The notes below the pieces were generated by a model. It was not told the DNA's origin. It saw nothing but the letters and a program-made list of their open reading frames with translations, and did not search any database. This document shows, in pieces, positions 22,845 through 35,614 of a stretch of DNA of 64,000 nucleotides. Numbering within the stretch: the stretch's first letter is position 1; every line of letters starts with the position of its first letter. The DNA is from Ceriagrion tenellum (Eukaryota > Arthropoda > Insecta > Odonata > Coenagrionidae), in contig OY720633.1 of the NCBI GenBank assembly GCA_963169105.1, forward strand, positions 140,970,700-141,034,699. Reading direction: 5' to 3'. A program made the position numbers and the translations under genes.

Positions 22845-23180
22845 ACCATGCTTTTAAAATGAAATAAAAATGCTCAGACAGATGTGTGGTGTAACGAGAA
22901 TGGATAGCATTAGAAATGGGAATATATGAGGAAGCCTTAAAGTTACGTTAACAAGGAAAACAATGACACAGATTGAACGCATTGAACTTTTATGTACGAC
23001 ACATGAGACATACGCGGGAAAAGGAGTATTAAGTACGAGACTAGCAGGTCAAAGAAGTGGTGTAGGACCCTAGATAAGGAAGTAATGCCGTGTTTTGGTG
23101 AACGTAAAGAGGAAAATTCCTAAGATTGGGAAATATTGAGGGAACTTGCGAGAAAACCGGACCCGAAATATGGAAAGAAT
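22845..23180 (+). pseudogene. Second non-LTR RT tail (different family)
   Basis: One frame reads MLRQMCGVTRMDSIRNGNI followed by GSLKVT, the conserved LRWMCGVTRxDxIRNEYIRGSLKV signature of a widespread arthropod RTE-like polymerase. Degraded downstream sequence corresponds to its C-terminal GRPKKRW-type region. It begins about 240 bp after copy 3 of family A and belongs to a different family, so two tails have landed side by side. It is broken by stops. Confidence 0.7.
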
Positions 23181-24275
23181 AGAAAGATATGATAAAAAAG
23201 ATGCTTTTCAATTTGCTCATCTTCAACTAGAGTTTTTTTTTATCGCTAAAAAAAATATCAAACTACACAATTTTTTAATGGCGATTCTTTCGGTACTCAA
23301 GTTTCAACAAGTTAGAGCAGTAGTGCCTATAAATAGTATTGTGATGCATTTGAAAATGTATTTTGAAATTCTGTTTTGCATTCAGCTTCTAAATGTTCCA
23401 ACAACCTTAGCATGATAATACTCCTCATATGTTTTCGCGTTCGACGTGTGAATCTTCTATCCCCTCGACCGTAGTGCCTAGTCGTAACAGCCTGATGAAC
23501 TATGTCAAATGCATTTCCATTCCAAAAATCCCTCTGAATCATTACTGGGAATATTACTGGCTACCTTAAAGCAACAACAGGAGTCAAGAGCACTTTAACC
23601 GTTCCCCTTTTATTTTTTATCATGTTCATCACACGCCCAACGCACAATATCTAACTTGAGTGATTTAAATCACATTTTATGTATAACCAACATTTTAAAT
23701 CATCATAAGACGAATTTTCTCACACTCATTGAAATACTATCTCATTCCTGAAAGTCCACTTCCTCGTTTAACAAAGTACTTTTTGGGAAAATGGAGCAAG
23801 TATGTCCTTTGCCAAAATCAATTCCCAGAGATGTGAAAATGAATGGCTAATTTTAATTTTTTGAAAAAATCATCGAATTTATCGTCTATTTAATTGAAGA
23901 TTCCAATAAAAAAATATGTAATGAGGATGTTAGATGTATCGACAATCAATGATGGAGAGTCAATGTAAGGTATTATCAGTCATATAGTGCGACTATATAA
24001 ATGTTATAAAAAGCATTTATTCAGATCAGTATCACTACTTCCAGGAGAAAAAAATTGCTAATGGTAAAATAGGATTCGCACAATTGTCCTTAACGCTAAC
24101 CATTGCTTTCATTTGAAAGTATTTTATCCCGCGGCCAAGTTTCACATCAAATGGGCCTTGCTTCCTTATCTCCTATTTCACTTCATTTTCTGGCGTAGTG
24201 ACAATAGAAACCCCATCAACCAGGCAAGAGTTATTTGTAAATGCATTTGAGCATTCATTAACGGGCACTTATTGT
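23181..24275. other. AT-rich spacer
   Basis: AT-rich, with small unremarkable frames (for example 23146-23415 +). No supported feature. Confidence 0.5.
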
Positions 24276-24279
24276 CAAG

Positions 24280-24970
24280 AGGTCCTCCGTGCGCGACCGC
24301 TTTTCAACAGCTCCTCTTTTTTCTCCATCTCTCTCACTGTCTCCCGCTTCTGAAGCGTCGCCAGAGATGACTCGTTTTAGCAAGCGCTGTTCATCTGAAC
24401 GCATGTTACAGCCCGGCGAGGTATACATATATATACTTTTTTTCCATGCCATCCAATGCTTTTTCTTTCATCGCGACGCTATTATTCCCCCTCGGCTATT
24501 CTTCTTTCCTCCTATTTCGATATCCACTGCCTGCGCCTCCAGCCGCGCTCGCCGAGACTCCGAGAGCGTGCATGGTAAAGTTTCTACACTCTCTAAGCCT
24601 CTTCCTCCCCTCTCCATTCCCCCCCGTACTCTTTCTCGTTTCTCTCTCACACTCTTCTCGAACCGAGTCAGGCGAGCCCTTAAAGTTGGAGAGGCCCAGG
24701 GGCATGCGATGGCTCGGTGGATCCAGCAAGTTTCCTCCCCCCTTGCCCCCGCCCCCCACCAGACCGTCCGCAGTTGGAAATGGGGCGAGGAAGGTCCTTA
24801 AAAATATACCCACTCGCTTTGACGTACAACAACGCCCAACAGTCAACCAAAGTGAATTGTGTCGCGTCCAAACATTTTGCCCTTAAATCACGCGATTCTC
24901 CTTCTCGGAGGATTTTTTATGAGCGTTGTTCGGGAACGCTTTATATATTATATTCTTTCTGCTAGCGCGC
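24280..24970. other. Pyrimidine-rich CpG-containing island
   Basis: CT-rich on +, with C-runs near 24620 and 24740-24765, then a short balanced stretch and a TTTATATATTATATTC sequence near 24941-24956. Frames of 170 and 146 codons are open on + and 116 codons on -, all low-complexity and overlapping. I do not call a gene. Confidence 0.5.
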
Positions 24971-26825
24971 ACGGGAATGTAAATCTGACTGCCTGCTATT
25001 TAAGCCCACTTAGAATGAAGCTAGTGAGACGTTAAAAAACCATAAATTGATTTAGATGAGTGTTCTTCGTATATTCAGGCTTTGACCTGAATCAACGAGG
25101 ATTAAAAAATGCCTGGTTATTATTCACACAATTTAATTGCTGGCAACACGGCCAGTATTCATGATTTAAATCATTTTATAAGTATCTTTCAGAATATACC
25201 TTTGATATTCATGTAAATCATTCGAACGGTTCTAGTTACCAACCACAGCAATGTAAATATTTACAAGTATTGTTTTTATATCCTTCAAATAAGCTCCGCC
25301 GAGTTTTGTCTCCCATATCAATTTTCTATTATCAGAATTATTTTCTTTTTGTAAAAGTTGATGCTGTATTTCATAAAATTCTTATCTTTATTTAAATAAA
25401 ACATATTTATTTATACATTACACTTAATCAATCTGAATTCCATCCAGAAGAGTTTCAGTCTAATAGAGTTTTTACCTGGAAAGCATATACTTGGGTAATT
25501 ATGCCCATTACGTATTGTACTCTATCCTTACCCATCCACCTCCTTGATCAGAGAATTACTATACACTGAGAGCTTTTTATCTGATACCCTGTCTTCATTA
25601 GCCAATACAAAGTATACACTATTCAATGAAAGATGAGCAACTCCTCGCAAAACGAAATGATAACGTACATGAAACCATATTAATATATAATTTATTAGTT
25701 TGAGAAATTTGCTCTTGCTCTACATGGAATTTTCTGGAACAATTTTAGTGAAAATTAATTTTGATTATGTTCTTTTTATGAGGCATGAGGGGGAGGGGGG
25801 ATGTCCATGCAAAGAACGAAGATATTGACTCAAGAATTGTTCTGACCTCAACGGAATTTACACACGGCATGCCCCTTCAAAATGGTGGTGTGGAATGTTA
25901 AAAGTGCATAAAATATATCATGAATTCGTAATAGTATACTATTGAGCAAACGTAAGCTGTATTTATAATGGTAGTTTAATCATGATGGCGTACTTTACTC
26001 GCTCGTGACGTACCCCTTACATGGAAGGCTATTGTTTCAAGTGCGTGACGGTGATTTGCTCCCGTATTGAGAGAGCTGGGTAGGACCAGTGAGATCCGCT
26101 TGAGTAGCTATTCTGTAAATTAGTAATAAACGCCGGCGATATAAGACGTAAAGTTATTTTTCAAAACGACTTTCCTTCATGATTAATTGAGCTTTAGTCC
26201 ATGGAATTCAATGCTCGGTAAAAATGTTGGTAGTAAGTGACAGTGGCCGGTAATGAGCGACAGACCTTTGTAAGACAGTAGATAGAGAATATACATTCAG
26301 ATAACACGAAAAATGATGATTCATTGATTAGACTTGATAGACGATAGTAATTGCTCGCATGCCTCAACCAGTAACTCATTACCATTAGTGGACCATCTTT
26401 TTCATCTTCTTTCCATTTTTGGTTCAGTCCGCAACCGAAATGCAGTGGTGAAAATTGCACCTAAATTTTTCCAGACATAATTAGTCTAAATTATCAAATT
26501 AATGACAGAAAACTGGATCTTAAAAATTGTAAAATCATATACTAAAACGATAATTAAGGGCTCAAAATGTTTTCGCAGTTGAATCCACGTAAGAAACCTT
26601 ATTCAAAATGATCAAAAGTAAATGCTGGCATTAGGCGGGATGCAAATTGTTTGACTTCTCCAGACACGGTCCCCATTGTTGGATAGAGAGAGAGAGAGAG
26701 TGTTCTGTATCAATAAGTAATTCTGCAGCTCAAAATAAGGCAAATGGGAACCCGAGAGAAGGAGTTTGGAGTGTGTGTACTTGATTGCATTATCTATTGC
26801 AAGCTGCGAATGTGTCAATATGCCC
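24971..26825. other. AT-rich spacer with a (GA)n microsatellite
   Basis: No gene recognised. A short (GA)n run lies at 26684-26700. A run of G-rich sequence at 25787-25801 stands alone. Confidence 0.5.
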
Positions 26826-26829
26826 GTCT

Positions 26830-27230
26830 AAAAGCGTTCATTCTCGCTCGCTCCCTCGCTGTTGGCTCGGCTTTTCCCCTGCAACTTCTTCAGTCCCCCT
26901 CAGGCAATCAAATCAATTGCATTATCCGACGACAATAGGCTGCTGCCCCCTTTTTTTCACGTCTCTCTCTCTCAAGCACTCTTCTTCGAGCACAAGCTGG
27001 CGGGGGTTATGTGGCAGACACACACTCAGTTCTCGTCCAGATCTTCACGTCCTCCCCCCCGCAAAACTTTTTTTTTATTTTCTAAGCCTCGTACTCTTCA
27101 CGCCCTCCCCCCCTTCCCAACTCTTTCTGCCAACCCCTCAAGGCCCACATGCCGAGTTTCATATAAGACTCGAAATCTGCTCGCATCGATGGCCCATTTT
27201 TGAAATTCTTTTGTTTCAGTAATGGGCTCC
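26830..27230. other. Pyrimidine-rich island
   Basis: CT-rich on +, with homopolymer C and T runs near 27050-27110. Overlapping frames at 26785-27222 and 26862-27203 are Ser/Leu/Pro-rich only. No domain is visible. Confidence 0.5.
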
Positions 27231-27639
27231 ATTATTTGTAGTCGAGCACTGAATTAATTGTTTCTCGCTCCAGCTGCAAATGAATACTCATCATTCTTCA
27301 TTAGCGTTTGAAAAGCTCAGTCCGCGAGGGGGTGGGGGCAAAATCCCCTGCTCCGTTACATTTGACTGGGGGATTTATTAGATTACATAAAATAAACTGG
27401 AATGGCGGATAATTGGCGTCACTGATTAAATGCTGATCGATTGGGTTGGCCCATTGAAAACTGATTCCACATACCAACGTTATTCATTTAAGTACCAGCG
27501 TAAGAAAAATATTTTATAGAAAACAGTATCAAAATTCGGTTGTCACTTTTTATCTGAGGGCCTTCCTGTTATACGCTTGATAAATTCTAGTTTCTTTAGT
27601 GCTGTGCCGCATATGTTTTGCATGTGTTCTCCAAAATAT

Positions 27640-28440
27640 ATATGAATTTTAGGTGATTCCCAGGTATTTGAATTTTTCTAATGACTTTATGTGTACTCCC
27701 CACAGTGTAGACATGGCGTTGGTGTGATGACTTCCGCAAGAAATGTAATTTTGTGAATTAACGAAGATTTTGCTCTAACCGAACGTTGAACGAATGTTAG
27801 AATGAACATTTCTAAGGTCCGATGATAGAAGTTCTGAGTACGCGTCTTGGCTAATTTCCCGGTAGATAACCGTATCGTCTGAAAATAATCTTAGTCTACT
27901 GCTAACTGGAGAATTTAGGCCATTTATATAAATAATTAATAAGAGAGGGCCAATTGCGCTTCTATGTGGAACACAGGATGTGACTTTAACCATATCAGAG
28001 TTAATACCATCAATAACTATTCTTTGTTTGCAATCACTGAGGAAGTCCCGTATACAATTCACTATTTTTTCACTTACACCATATAGGAGTTTTTAGTGAG
28101 GATCTATATTCAATGCCTTCTTTAAGTCAAGAATTATCGCGTCAACTAGCTTATTCGATTCGCCTGATTTTAAGGATGACATAAAAGAAGACCGCAAGCT
28201 GTGTTTTACAGGACCTACCCCTCTGGAAACCGTGCTGACCGCCATGTAAGATGTTGCGATTATCCATGAATTTAATGATATTGTTAACAACAATGTGTTC
28301 TAGGATCTTGCATAAAAGTGATGTTCACGGTATAGGCCGGTAATTTTTTTGGTCATGTTTTCATGTAATATTCTTTTAATTCACGGGGATAAATCAAAAT
28401 GCTGCGATATAAAGCTGACGTTTGTGACCGGGTGACATTG
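27640..28440 (-). pseudogene. CR1/L2/Jockey-type reverse transcriptase remnant
   Basis: Read on minus, from high to low coordinates: NYRPIPxTSLLCKILEHIVV (about 28340-28280), VDAIILDLKKALNIDPH (28143-28093, with the first catalytic aspartate in the DLKKA block), then the frame 28062-27775 with VNCIRDFLSDCKQRIVIDG, VKVTSCVPHRSAIGPLLLII (the GVPQGS-GPLLF block) and LRLFSDDTVIYREISQDA, where the usual FADD is FSDD. A short thumb-like region follows (KSLEKFKYLGIT, about 27690-27655). The gap around 28090 and the substitutions in GVPQGS show it is inactive. It spans most of the RT palm without the endonuclease. Confidence 0.9.
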
Positions 28441-28544
28441 CAGTGCATTTGAATATGAAATAGATGGAAATAATATTCAGATATTGATAAAAAAATCAAT
28501 TTTCACCCATTAATTCTGCTGATACCTTTCGTAATTTTTCTAAT

Positions 28545-29390
28545 ATGCAGCAGGATGGGCATGTATAGGTCCCGGAGCAAGGCAAGGGTGTCTGTCGACG
28601 CCTTCACTTTGTAAAATTTATACTGAGGATGACAAGACAGGCATAAGAAGAACTAGGTGTAGAAATTGAGATAGAATGGCAGCTGATAAAATCGGTTAGG
28701 TTTGCAGACGATCAGATGCTGGTTAGTTGACCTTGGAAGGAATTACAAGCTTTTGTACATACTTTAAATTTCATTGCAGGAAATATGAAATGAAAATGAA
28801 TCATAATAAAATAAAAGTAATGAAATTCTCTGGGACAAATAAAGCAAGGCAGGTAACAAATGCAAGAAGAAGCAAATTAGAGCAAGAAGAGCGTTTTTAT
28901 TATTTGGGTAGTGCTTTAGAATAAAATGGACATAGTAGCAAAGATAAAGCGGAGGAGAATAGCGTTAGCTAAGGCAGCGTTTAGTAATAGAAGAGAACTA
29001 ATTGCGGAGACCTTGGGTAAGAATGTGAAGAGAAGACTGTTGAAGCGCTTCATATGAAGTATAGTGCTGTATAGACCAGAAACGTGGACCCTTAGAAAGT
29101 AGGACGGTAATAGGCTGCAGATACCTATTTGAGATGTGAGTGTGGAGAATGATGGAGAAGGTGCGGTGGACGGAAAGGAAGGCGAACGAGGAAGTGCTTT
29201 AGACGGCAGGCAAGGAAAGGAAACTTCTGAATGAAATCCGGGATAGGCAGGGTAGGCGTCTGTAGAATGTAATACGGGGGCGATATTTTGCCCAAGACTG
29301 GGGTAGAGGTAAGGATGTTGGGCAAGCGGGGAAGGGGTATAAGAGGTCTAAATATGAAGCATTTGGAATGTCTTGATGAACAATCGCAGG
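28545..29390 (+). pseudogene. Non-LTR reverse transcriptase C-terminal half (family B)
   Basis: The frame begins near the second RT half (EELGVEIEIEWQLIKSV) and contains the catalytic block VRFADDQMLV at 28694-28723, with FADD intact. It is followed by MNHNKIKVMKFSGTNKARQ and LEQEERFYYLGSALExNGHS (28860-28935). It continues, with stops, through RRELIAETLGKNVKRRLLKR, LYRPETWTLRK and WRMMEKVRWTERKANEE (about 29030-29200), then NEIRDRQGR and GKGYKRSKYE (to about 29360). Related copies of family B are at 62050-63990 (-) and 39830-39935 (+). This copy keeps the thumb and post-thumb region that the 62-kb copy has lost. Confidence 0.88.
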
Positions 29391-30820
29391 CAAACCGACG
29401 ATTTCACCCCATCAAGTCACATTAATGTGTTCAAAAATGGAGATGTCCGCAAGCAATCTCGGCATTTGTTTTCATTGTCATTGGATTTGTTAACTTGAAG
29501 AAATATATCGGAGGCTATTTTTTGCCTCTCACAGATCCATGTATATTCCAGCAATTCTCCGTAAATGTCTCTAAATGACATTTTCGAACATTAACTATCC
29601 TCTTTCTTTTTTTATGAAGTTGCTCCAGATAAGTGCTAGAGCCACAGCTAGGGAAAGACATAATAATAATTCTCAAGTAGAGCAATAAGAAAATATTTTA
29701 GTTATTCAAACGAATTCAAAGTTAAGGACGGAGACAAAAACTAAACCATATTTAGATGAAAAATACTGTCCCTACTTTTTACGTAAGATCAGTAAGAAAA
29801 GAGGATAAACAGGGCCAACCTCCATATGTGTTCCTACCACTGAGATGGTAGAAAAATGATAAATAATTACTAGCAGATCTTCAAATGACTTGCAGCTACG
29901 CTAATACTCCCTGAAGGGATCATTTTAGGACATAAATACCTCTTCATACCACGGATCTGTTGATTAACGTTGGCATGCGTCGATTTCGTTACTTATCGGA
30001 GCCATTCTTTGTGTAGATTTATGTAAATGATATGTTTATGTAAATGACTGAAGCAAGGGAGGTAAAGAAGCGAGGTCACCTACACCCTCGGGAGCAACCA
30101 GGAGGGTTTGCGGAAAAATATAACATTTCTGGGTTATATGCGAAAATTAATGTATTGTAATGAGCGAAAATGAATGTACTTGGCCCTGTAATGTAATGTA
30201 ATGGCCCTGTAATTAAGCTCATCTTAGAAGGGTGTGCACGGAGGGTGCTTTAAACAGGAATAGACCGCTGTCAATAACTCATTCGCCGGCTCGTTGAGTT
30301 TCACCTGCCAGTCAAAGACACCGCCAATAAACAGTTAGCGCAATGTGAAAGCCATTCCGGGATGAGATCGAAAAAAATCCCGCTGCCGACCGTCGGTCTG
30401 ATACATGTGCAGCATACTGGTCCCTTGTCCCTTCATCTTTGAGGGAAAATGAAACCCGAGTAATTAATTTCCCAGATTCACATTATACAAGCAGAAGGTT
30501 TATTTCAACTTATTGCCAATATGGTTCAGAGTACCTCAGAGAAGAGTTCGAGGAGAATCATTTCTTTCACTTCTCACAGATGCCACCATTTCACTAAACA
30601 TCGATGTTATTATTCTCTTTTTCTCTTTTAAGAGTAAGTTCTAACAAATGTAGAGGGAAAATAGGGATACGATTCTATATTTTTATAATCTTAACCAAGC
30701 CAACACTCTAATTCGAAACATGACGTTGCATTGGTCAAAGGCGTGATTGTTGCGAAGTGAGGATATATGTAGACTTGAGCCAATCAAGATAGGAGTCATG
30801 ATAAGCGTGGAAATGGTAAG
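29391..30820. other. AT-rich spacer with short internal duplications
   Basis: No gene recognised. Small local duplications are visible, for example TTATGTAAATGA repeated near 30017-30048 and GTAATGTAATGTAATGG near 30188-30204, consistent with replication slippage. Confidence 0.5.
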
Positions 30821-30824
30821 ATAG

Positions 30825-31050
30825 TTGACGAGGACGAACGAGGAGATACTAGGTAAATTAAAAAGTAAAGAAAATTAGTGGCGTTGGTTCGGATGATGAA
30901 GAGATGGATGGAGGGCATTTTGAATGGAGAGAGAAGTGGGGGAAGCATTGAAGAGAAAAGAGAGGATACGAATTTTTGACGAAATACAAAGAGGGAGACG
31001 TTAAAAAGAATTTAAGATAGGATAAATGGCGGGTCATCTACATCAGGGAA
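30825..31050 (+). repeat. 3' tail of an RTE-like element
   Basis: Fragments of the expected C-terminal blocks can be read in two frames: EEILGKLKSK (about 30840-30870), ALVRMMKRWMEGILNGERSG (30880-30940), RIFDEIQRGRR (about 30970-31000) and a DKWRVIYI tail near 31020-31045. This corresponds to the WLGHILRG...RGRPR...YxxMKRRAxDRxxWR end of RTE-type polymerases. It is heavily decayed. Confidence 0.55.
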
Positions 31051-33475
31051 AACGGAGCAATTTGCGATAATTTGGGACGTTAGGGAAAGAACGGTCCTAA
31101 AGCCTACCAATCAGCTTTTATGCTACTCAAATAGTGAATAACTCAGACGAATCCATAAAAGAGGATATTTTATGTTATATCCACAGTTTCTCTTCAGTGC
31201 TGTCCATACCTACATGGCCGAGTCACATAGGCCATTATCAGTCACGTTTAGGAAAGTATAGGCAGTCGAGTTCTTCATAAATACCTCCCTAATGCAGGCG
31301 AGTCCTACCCCCACAAAAGTTTTCGTGCCATTCCGTGTAACATTTTTAATGATAATAATATTTTTTTACAGACAAATACTATACAGTCCTTGGACAAAAA
31401 AAATAAATTTATAAAGAATTTTCTTATACACAGTAAAAACTATTAGAAAATAACGAAAAAATGCAAAGAAATAGAAAGGAGCTGTATTGCACAGAATGTA
31501 TAACCCATCTATCCAAATACGTGTCTAAAACAGATTTTGCATGTTACAACGCAAACTTTATTAAACAATTACAGAAGAGATTAAAAATATCAGCAGCGTT
31601 ACGTCCACTATACTTTAATGCAATCCTATACTTAGGAAAGCATTATAAATAATTGCACCTTAATTGTGGAATATGAGATAAATTATGATATCTAGAGTGC
31701 AGATATAGTATTTTGATATTGATTTAAGGCCAAAATTTAGTATTTTAAATTAAAAATATAAAACAAATAATATGAAACTTTTTTTTTCTCCGCACAAAGA
31801 GAAGATTTTCATTAATCAACTTTTTACAAATCAGCTGAAGAACCATTATCTATATTAATATTAAATTTGAAAGTAACCAACCTTTGAACTTTATTATAAG
31901 TCTTTCACGTATTATAAGTCTTAATGGCTGCAGCATATTTCAAATAATAAATATTCCATATTAATCAGCAATAAAAAAGAACAGTCCTGACCATCATTAT
32001 AAAAATCTCTACAGAAACGTTATATAAAACCAAGAAATGTATACGTCTTACATCCCATGAAAACTATAAGCAATTCAAATGTTAAACAAAAATCAATGAA
32101 TACTCTCAGGCCATTTGTATGGTATACTAGGTTTAGTATTTTACCACATAAGTTGTAGCCACTTAAATCTGGAAGTTTTTTCTGCAGTAAGTTAGCACAC
32201 TACATTTCTCGACATTAGTTAGCATTTAATTACTGCTACATCATTTAAAAATAGAAATCCTTCAGGACAATGATATCTTGTTTAGTCATCTGAATGGAAT
32301 TTATTTAAATGATCTGTATAGATCAGATATTTAGTAGAATTTAGAAATGCCTCTATATAACTATGAAAAGTAAGAAGAGGAGAGGTTCCGAGTGAGAGCC
32401 TTGGGGGACATCAGATTCTACATCAAAGGTAGTTGATATAGAAAACTTGGATTATTACTATTAGAATCCAAGAGTATTCCGAATTTCCAGAAAACTGTTG
32501 ATTGCTATTCATAGGCCTTAAAACGAGAACTACAGCCTCTGAAAGATTAATACTCACTTTTTCCAATATTTTAACGCCCATGTTAATATTTTTCACAGTC
32601 ATTTTTCCAATTTAAGTTGTACGATGGGGTAAAAATGCTAAAGAGACGGGTTTTTCGGAAAAAATTATTAAAATCGTGTTTCATGAAATAAAGTCTTATT
32701 TTAAAGCTTTGTATTGAGCTTTTAAATGTTAAACTAAAGCAAGATGCCCCAGGTATTAAACTGCACAAGTTGCAAGTTAAAAGTGATTTCGAGAAGGTCG
32801 GAAAAATGACTATTGTCCGCCTTTTTCCGGATACACAACACTTTGCGTCGTTGCAAGCACGGCAGCTCAACAGGGAAGGTATGACATCCTTTCACGTAAA
32901 AATTCTCCAACTATTACCTGCATTCTCGCAAAATGACCAATTCAAAGTTGACAGACGGGCATTTCGAGCATGCTGGACGATTTTCCCAACACCGTCCATG
33001 GAGCGAGTACTGGCCTATTGAAAATAGTCCTTTTTATCAAGTTTGCAATTGATTTTTGACCACTCAATAAACATAAATTTTATATTTTCCCTCAGATAAA
33101 TGGTGAAAGCATACTTTTTTATTATAGTAAGATGCATTGGTAACCATGAAAATTCTAGCCGTGTGAAAATAAATTTTCTTCCTTGATATCCATCCCAATT
33201 AACTAAAATCAGTTTATTCTTCGTTTACATGTTAATTGAACGGACTATATAAAATATGGGGTGTACCTACATATTGCATCAAATACTTAATGTGTGCGTG
33301 CCACTTAACTAAAATACGTGGCGAAAACTTTGCATACCTAGCTAATATCTCGGACGCGAATTTGTAGAATTCCTCGGAAAAGTAGTGTCCAGAAATAGGT
33401 ACACATATGCGGAATGCGATGTGGTTGGATGAACTCGCAGAGAGAGATTATGTTAGAATGACCGTTGCACACCCG
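31051..33475. other. AT-rich spacer with unrecognised short frames
   Basis: Very AT-rich. Two frames are mildly notable because they are not low-complexity: 31461-31652 (+, 63 codons, several Cys) and 32770-33021 (+, 83 codons). I recognise neither. No splice-site-supported exon structure can be argued. Confidence 0.4.
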
Positions 33476-33589
33476 AAATATTCGCTCAGCCCGCAAGCGA
33501 GTGAATTTGGAACAATAATTCTTTTTGAGCGAAGTGTGTGACAACACGGCTGCTTCGTGGAACTGCTAAGTGTTGAAGTTGACCGCGAT

Positions 33590-33612
33590 GGGGCGGAGGG
33601 GGGGGGAGGGGG
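33590..33612 (+). other. G-quadruplex-forming motif
   Basis: Runs of 4, 2, 9 and 5 guanines with one-base loops. The nine-G run can supply two tracts, so four tracts of three or more are available. Confidence 0.5.
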
Positions 33613-33916
33613 AAGAGGCTTCTGCCCTGGAAGGAAGGACTGCCAATGGGGAGCCGTAGGAAGCGCGGCACTCACTCGGAGTGGGGGGGAGAGTTCTTTT
33701 TCGAGCACTTACCGGGCGGGGGATTATTCCGGACGACCACTCCAAAGGAAGTCGTCCTGAAAGGAGAGTGGCCATGCGCAAGGACACGGGATGACCAGAA
33801 GACGGCGTTCGGGCCTTTTTCTCCTTTCTCCCTTCCGATCCTCGAGCATCTCAATCCGTTGGCGCCCCGGCAATGGTGGGCAGCCCCCATTAGCGGTGGG
33901 GAGTAGAAAGGTGGGG

Positions 33917-34038
33917 GAGGGAGCTGGCCTGTGGACCTGTGACAGGGGTGGGAGGGCTGCAGGGGCGGCGGGGTGAGTGAAGCCCCTTCCATTGTTTCCC
34001 CAATCCGATTAGACGAAAGGGAAAGAGGCCGAAAAAGG
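33917..34038 (+). repeat. Inverted duplicate, copy 1 (probable source)
   Basis: This 122-bp segment is present in reverse complement at 35493-35614 with only two mismatches (CCCC versus CATC before the AATCCGATTAGACG block). It is embedded in, and matches the composition of, its GC-rich surroundings, so this is more likely the donor copy. Confidence 0.95.
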
Positions 34039-34290
34039 TATAAGAAGGACCTTTCCTCGCACAGATTCACTACGAATCCCCATGACCACTTTCCCCTCAC
34101 CATCCCTCCCCCTCGAGGATTCCTCCCCTTTCTCGCCATCCCCCGGCTGGTTGTTTAAAGGGAAAGATCAGTCAACGGTCCCGATTTCCTTCCAAGTGGG
34201 TTCAGTTTACACTTTTTCTTGCCTCCTCAAGGACAAAGGACATACATTTCTGCAGAGCTTCCTCACGCGTGCAGGACTTTCATGGTCGCA

Positions 34291-35492
34291 TCACGATTTG
34301 AATATTTTATCGCCATAAACGCGTTTTATTGAAAAGGGTATGGCATAAAATTATACCAAAAGCACGAGTTTCCCATGATTTCGCACAGTATTTCGTAGAA
34401 GTATGTATAGGATTACATTGCGTATCGTGTTCCAATTCGCTCGAAATTGTTCGAAATCGCACGATTACCCCCTTGAAATAGCAGTAAAAGGTGGCTTTGC
34501 GAGATGTACCATTAATACCACACACTTCGGTCAGCAAAATCAAAACATTGCAAACCCTAAATAGAAAGACACAAGCACTTTTAAACAATAAAATTTTTAT
34601 TTTCCTTTCTGAAGCTTGTAGAAGTGTTGTTAAAGCTGGTTGTCGCTTTGAATGATGAATTAGGCAGATAATACCTGTTTTATCGTCCTTTTCTTCTGTT
34701 CTGAAAACCTTCTTAGCGCTATCTGAGTGACATTGAAACTATGTATTCCTATCACAACTATTTTACAATCTGGCGTTTTTGAATCGCTAAAAACATTGTA
34801 CCATTAGATAGATAAATAAGCCATTACAGATATTTCCCAGTCTACCATCCAAATTCTCAATGGAAAACTGCTCCCTTAATCTCGCCGTGGCTTCACACCA
34901 TGTACCTACCAAAGTAATCAATTATAAATGGAAATTAGCAGCTTAATATATTATTTACATCATTAGGGCCTCAAATATCACACTAGAAATACCAAGCCTC
35001 TTAAAACTGTCGAGGGAAGCATACACTCTTTCCACTTCAGTCACTGACCACTCACTTACTACATTTTAGTACCTGCTAGTCCTTACAGTAAAATTTACGG
35101 AGTCTTGAAGACGTCCTCAAAGATCATTTCATTTATTTTTTCCCACTTCTCACCTGTATGCTCAATAACTTAAAATATTCGAATAACATCATAAAAATGA
35201 CCAAACTCTCAGGAAACCAGAAGTCGAAACTTAAGAATCTATACACCAATGTGAATTGCGGGTCAAGGATATGAAAAATGGTAAAAAAGTAAAAATTAGT
35301 TCAGAAATGATGCATCAAGTCTTGGGCAGACAACTGAAACAACTCTTCAAGCCAAGTGTTAAATATGTTTGAGAACGCTGGGATAGTTCTAAGAAAGCAT
35401 AATTGGCTCTGTAGAAACCCAATTGATCATCACCATATTCTCTTAATTTTTTTTCTATTTATTCTTCCTTATTCTATTTATTATTCCTATTG
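34291..35492. other. AT-rich spacer
   Basis: No gene or repeat recognised. The last 50 bp is a TATTC/TATTT-rich low-complexity tract that continues on the other side of the inverted duplicate. Confidence 0.5.
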
Positions 35493-35614
35493 CCTTTTTC
35501 GGCCTCTTTCCCTTTCGTCTAATCGGATTGATGAAACAATGGAAGGGGCTTCACTCACCCCGCCGCCCCTGCAGCCCTCCCACCCCTGTCACAGGTCCAC
35601 AGGCCAGCTCCCTC
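35493..35614 (-). repeat. Inverted duplicate, copy 2 (probable acceptor)
   Basis: Reverse-complement copy of 33917-34038, about 98% identical over 122 bp. It is a GC-rich block inserted abruptly inside an AT-rich pyrimidine tract: TATTCTATTTATTATTCC lies immediately left and TATTCTATTCTATATA immediately right. There are no inverted termini and no poly(A) or simple-repeat tail, so it does not look like a transposon. Confidence 0.95.

Larger units (their letters stand above)
33480..34290. other. GC-rich island, purine-rich then pyrimidine-rich
   Basis: G-rich on + from about 33570 to 33780 and 33890 to 33975, then CT-rich at 34080-34160. It has G-runs of 4, 9 and 5 within 33590-33612 and CpGs throughout. 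Several overlapping frames (155 codons on minus at 33672-34139) are low-complexity. The stretch 33917-34038 is the partner of the inverted duplicate at 35493-35614. Confidence 0.55.

Noticed and set aside
30188..30204. CRISPR-like or satellite array
   Set aside because: Only two to three GTAAT units; no spacer-repeat structure anywhere in the window.
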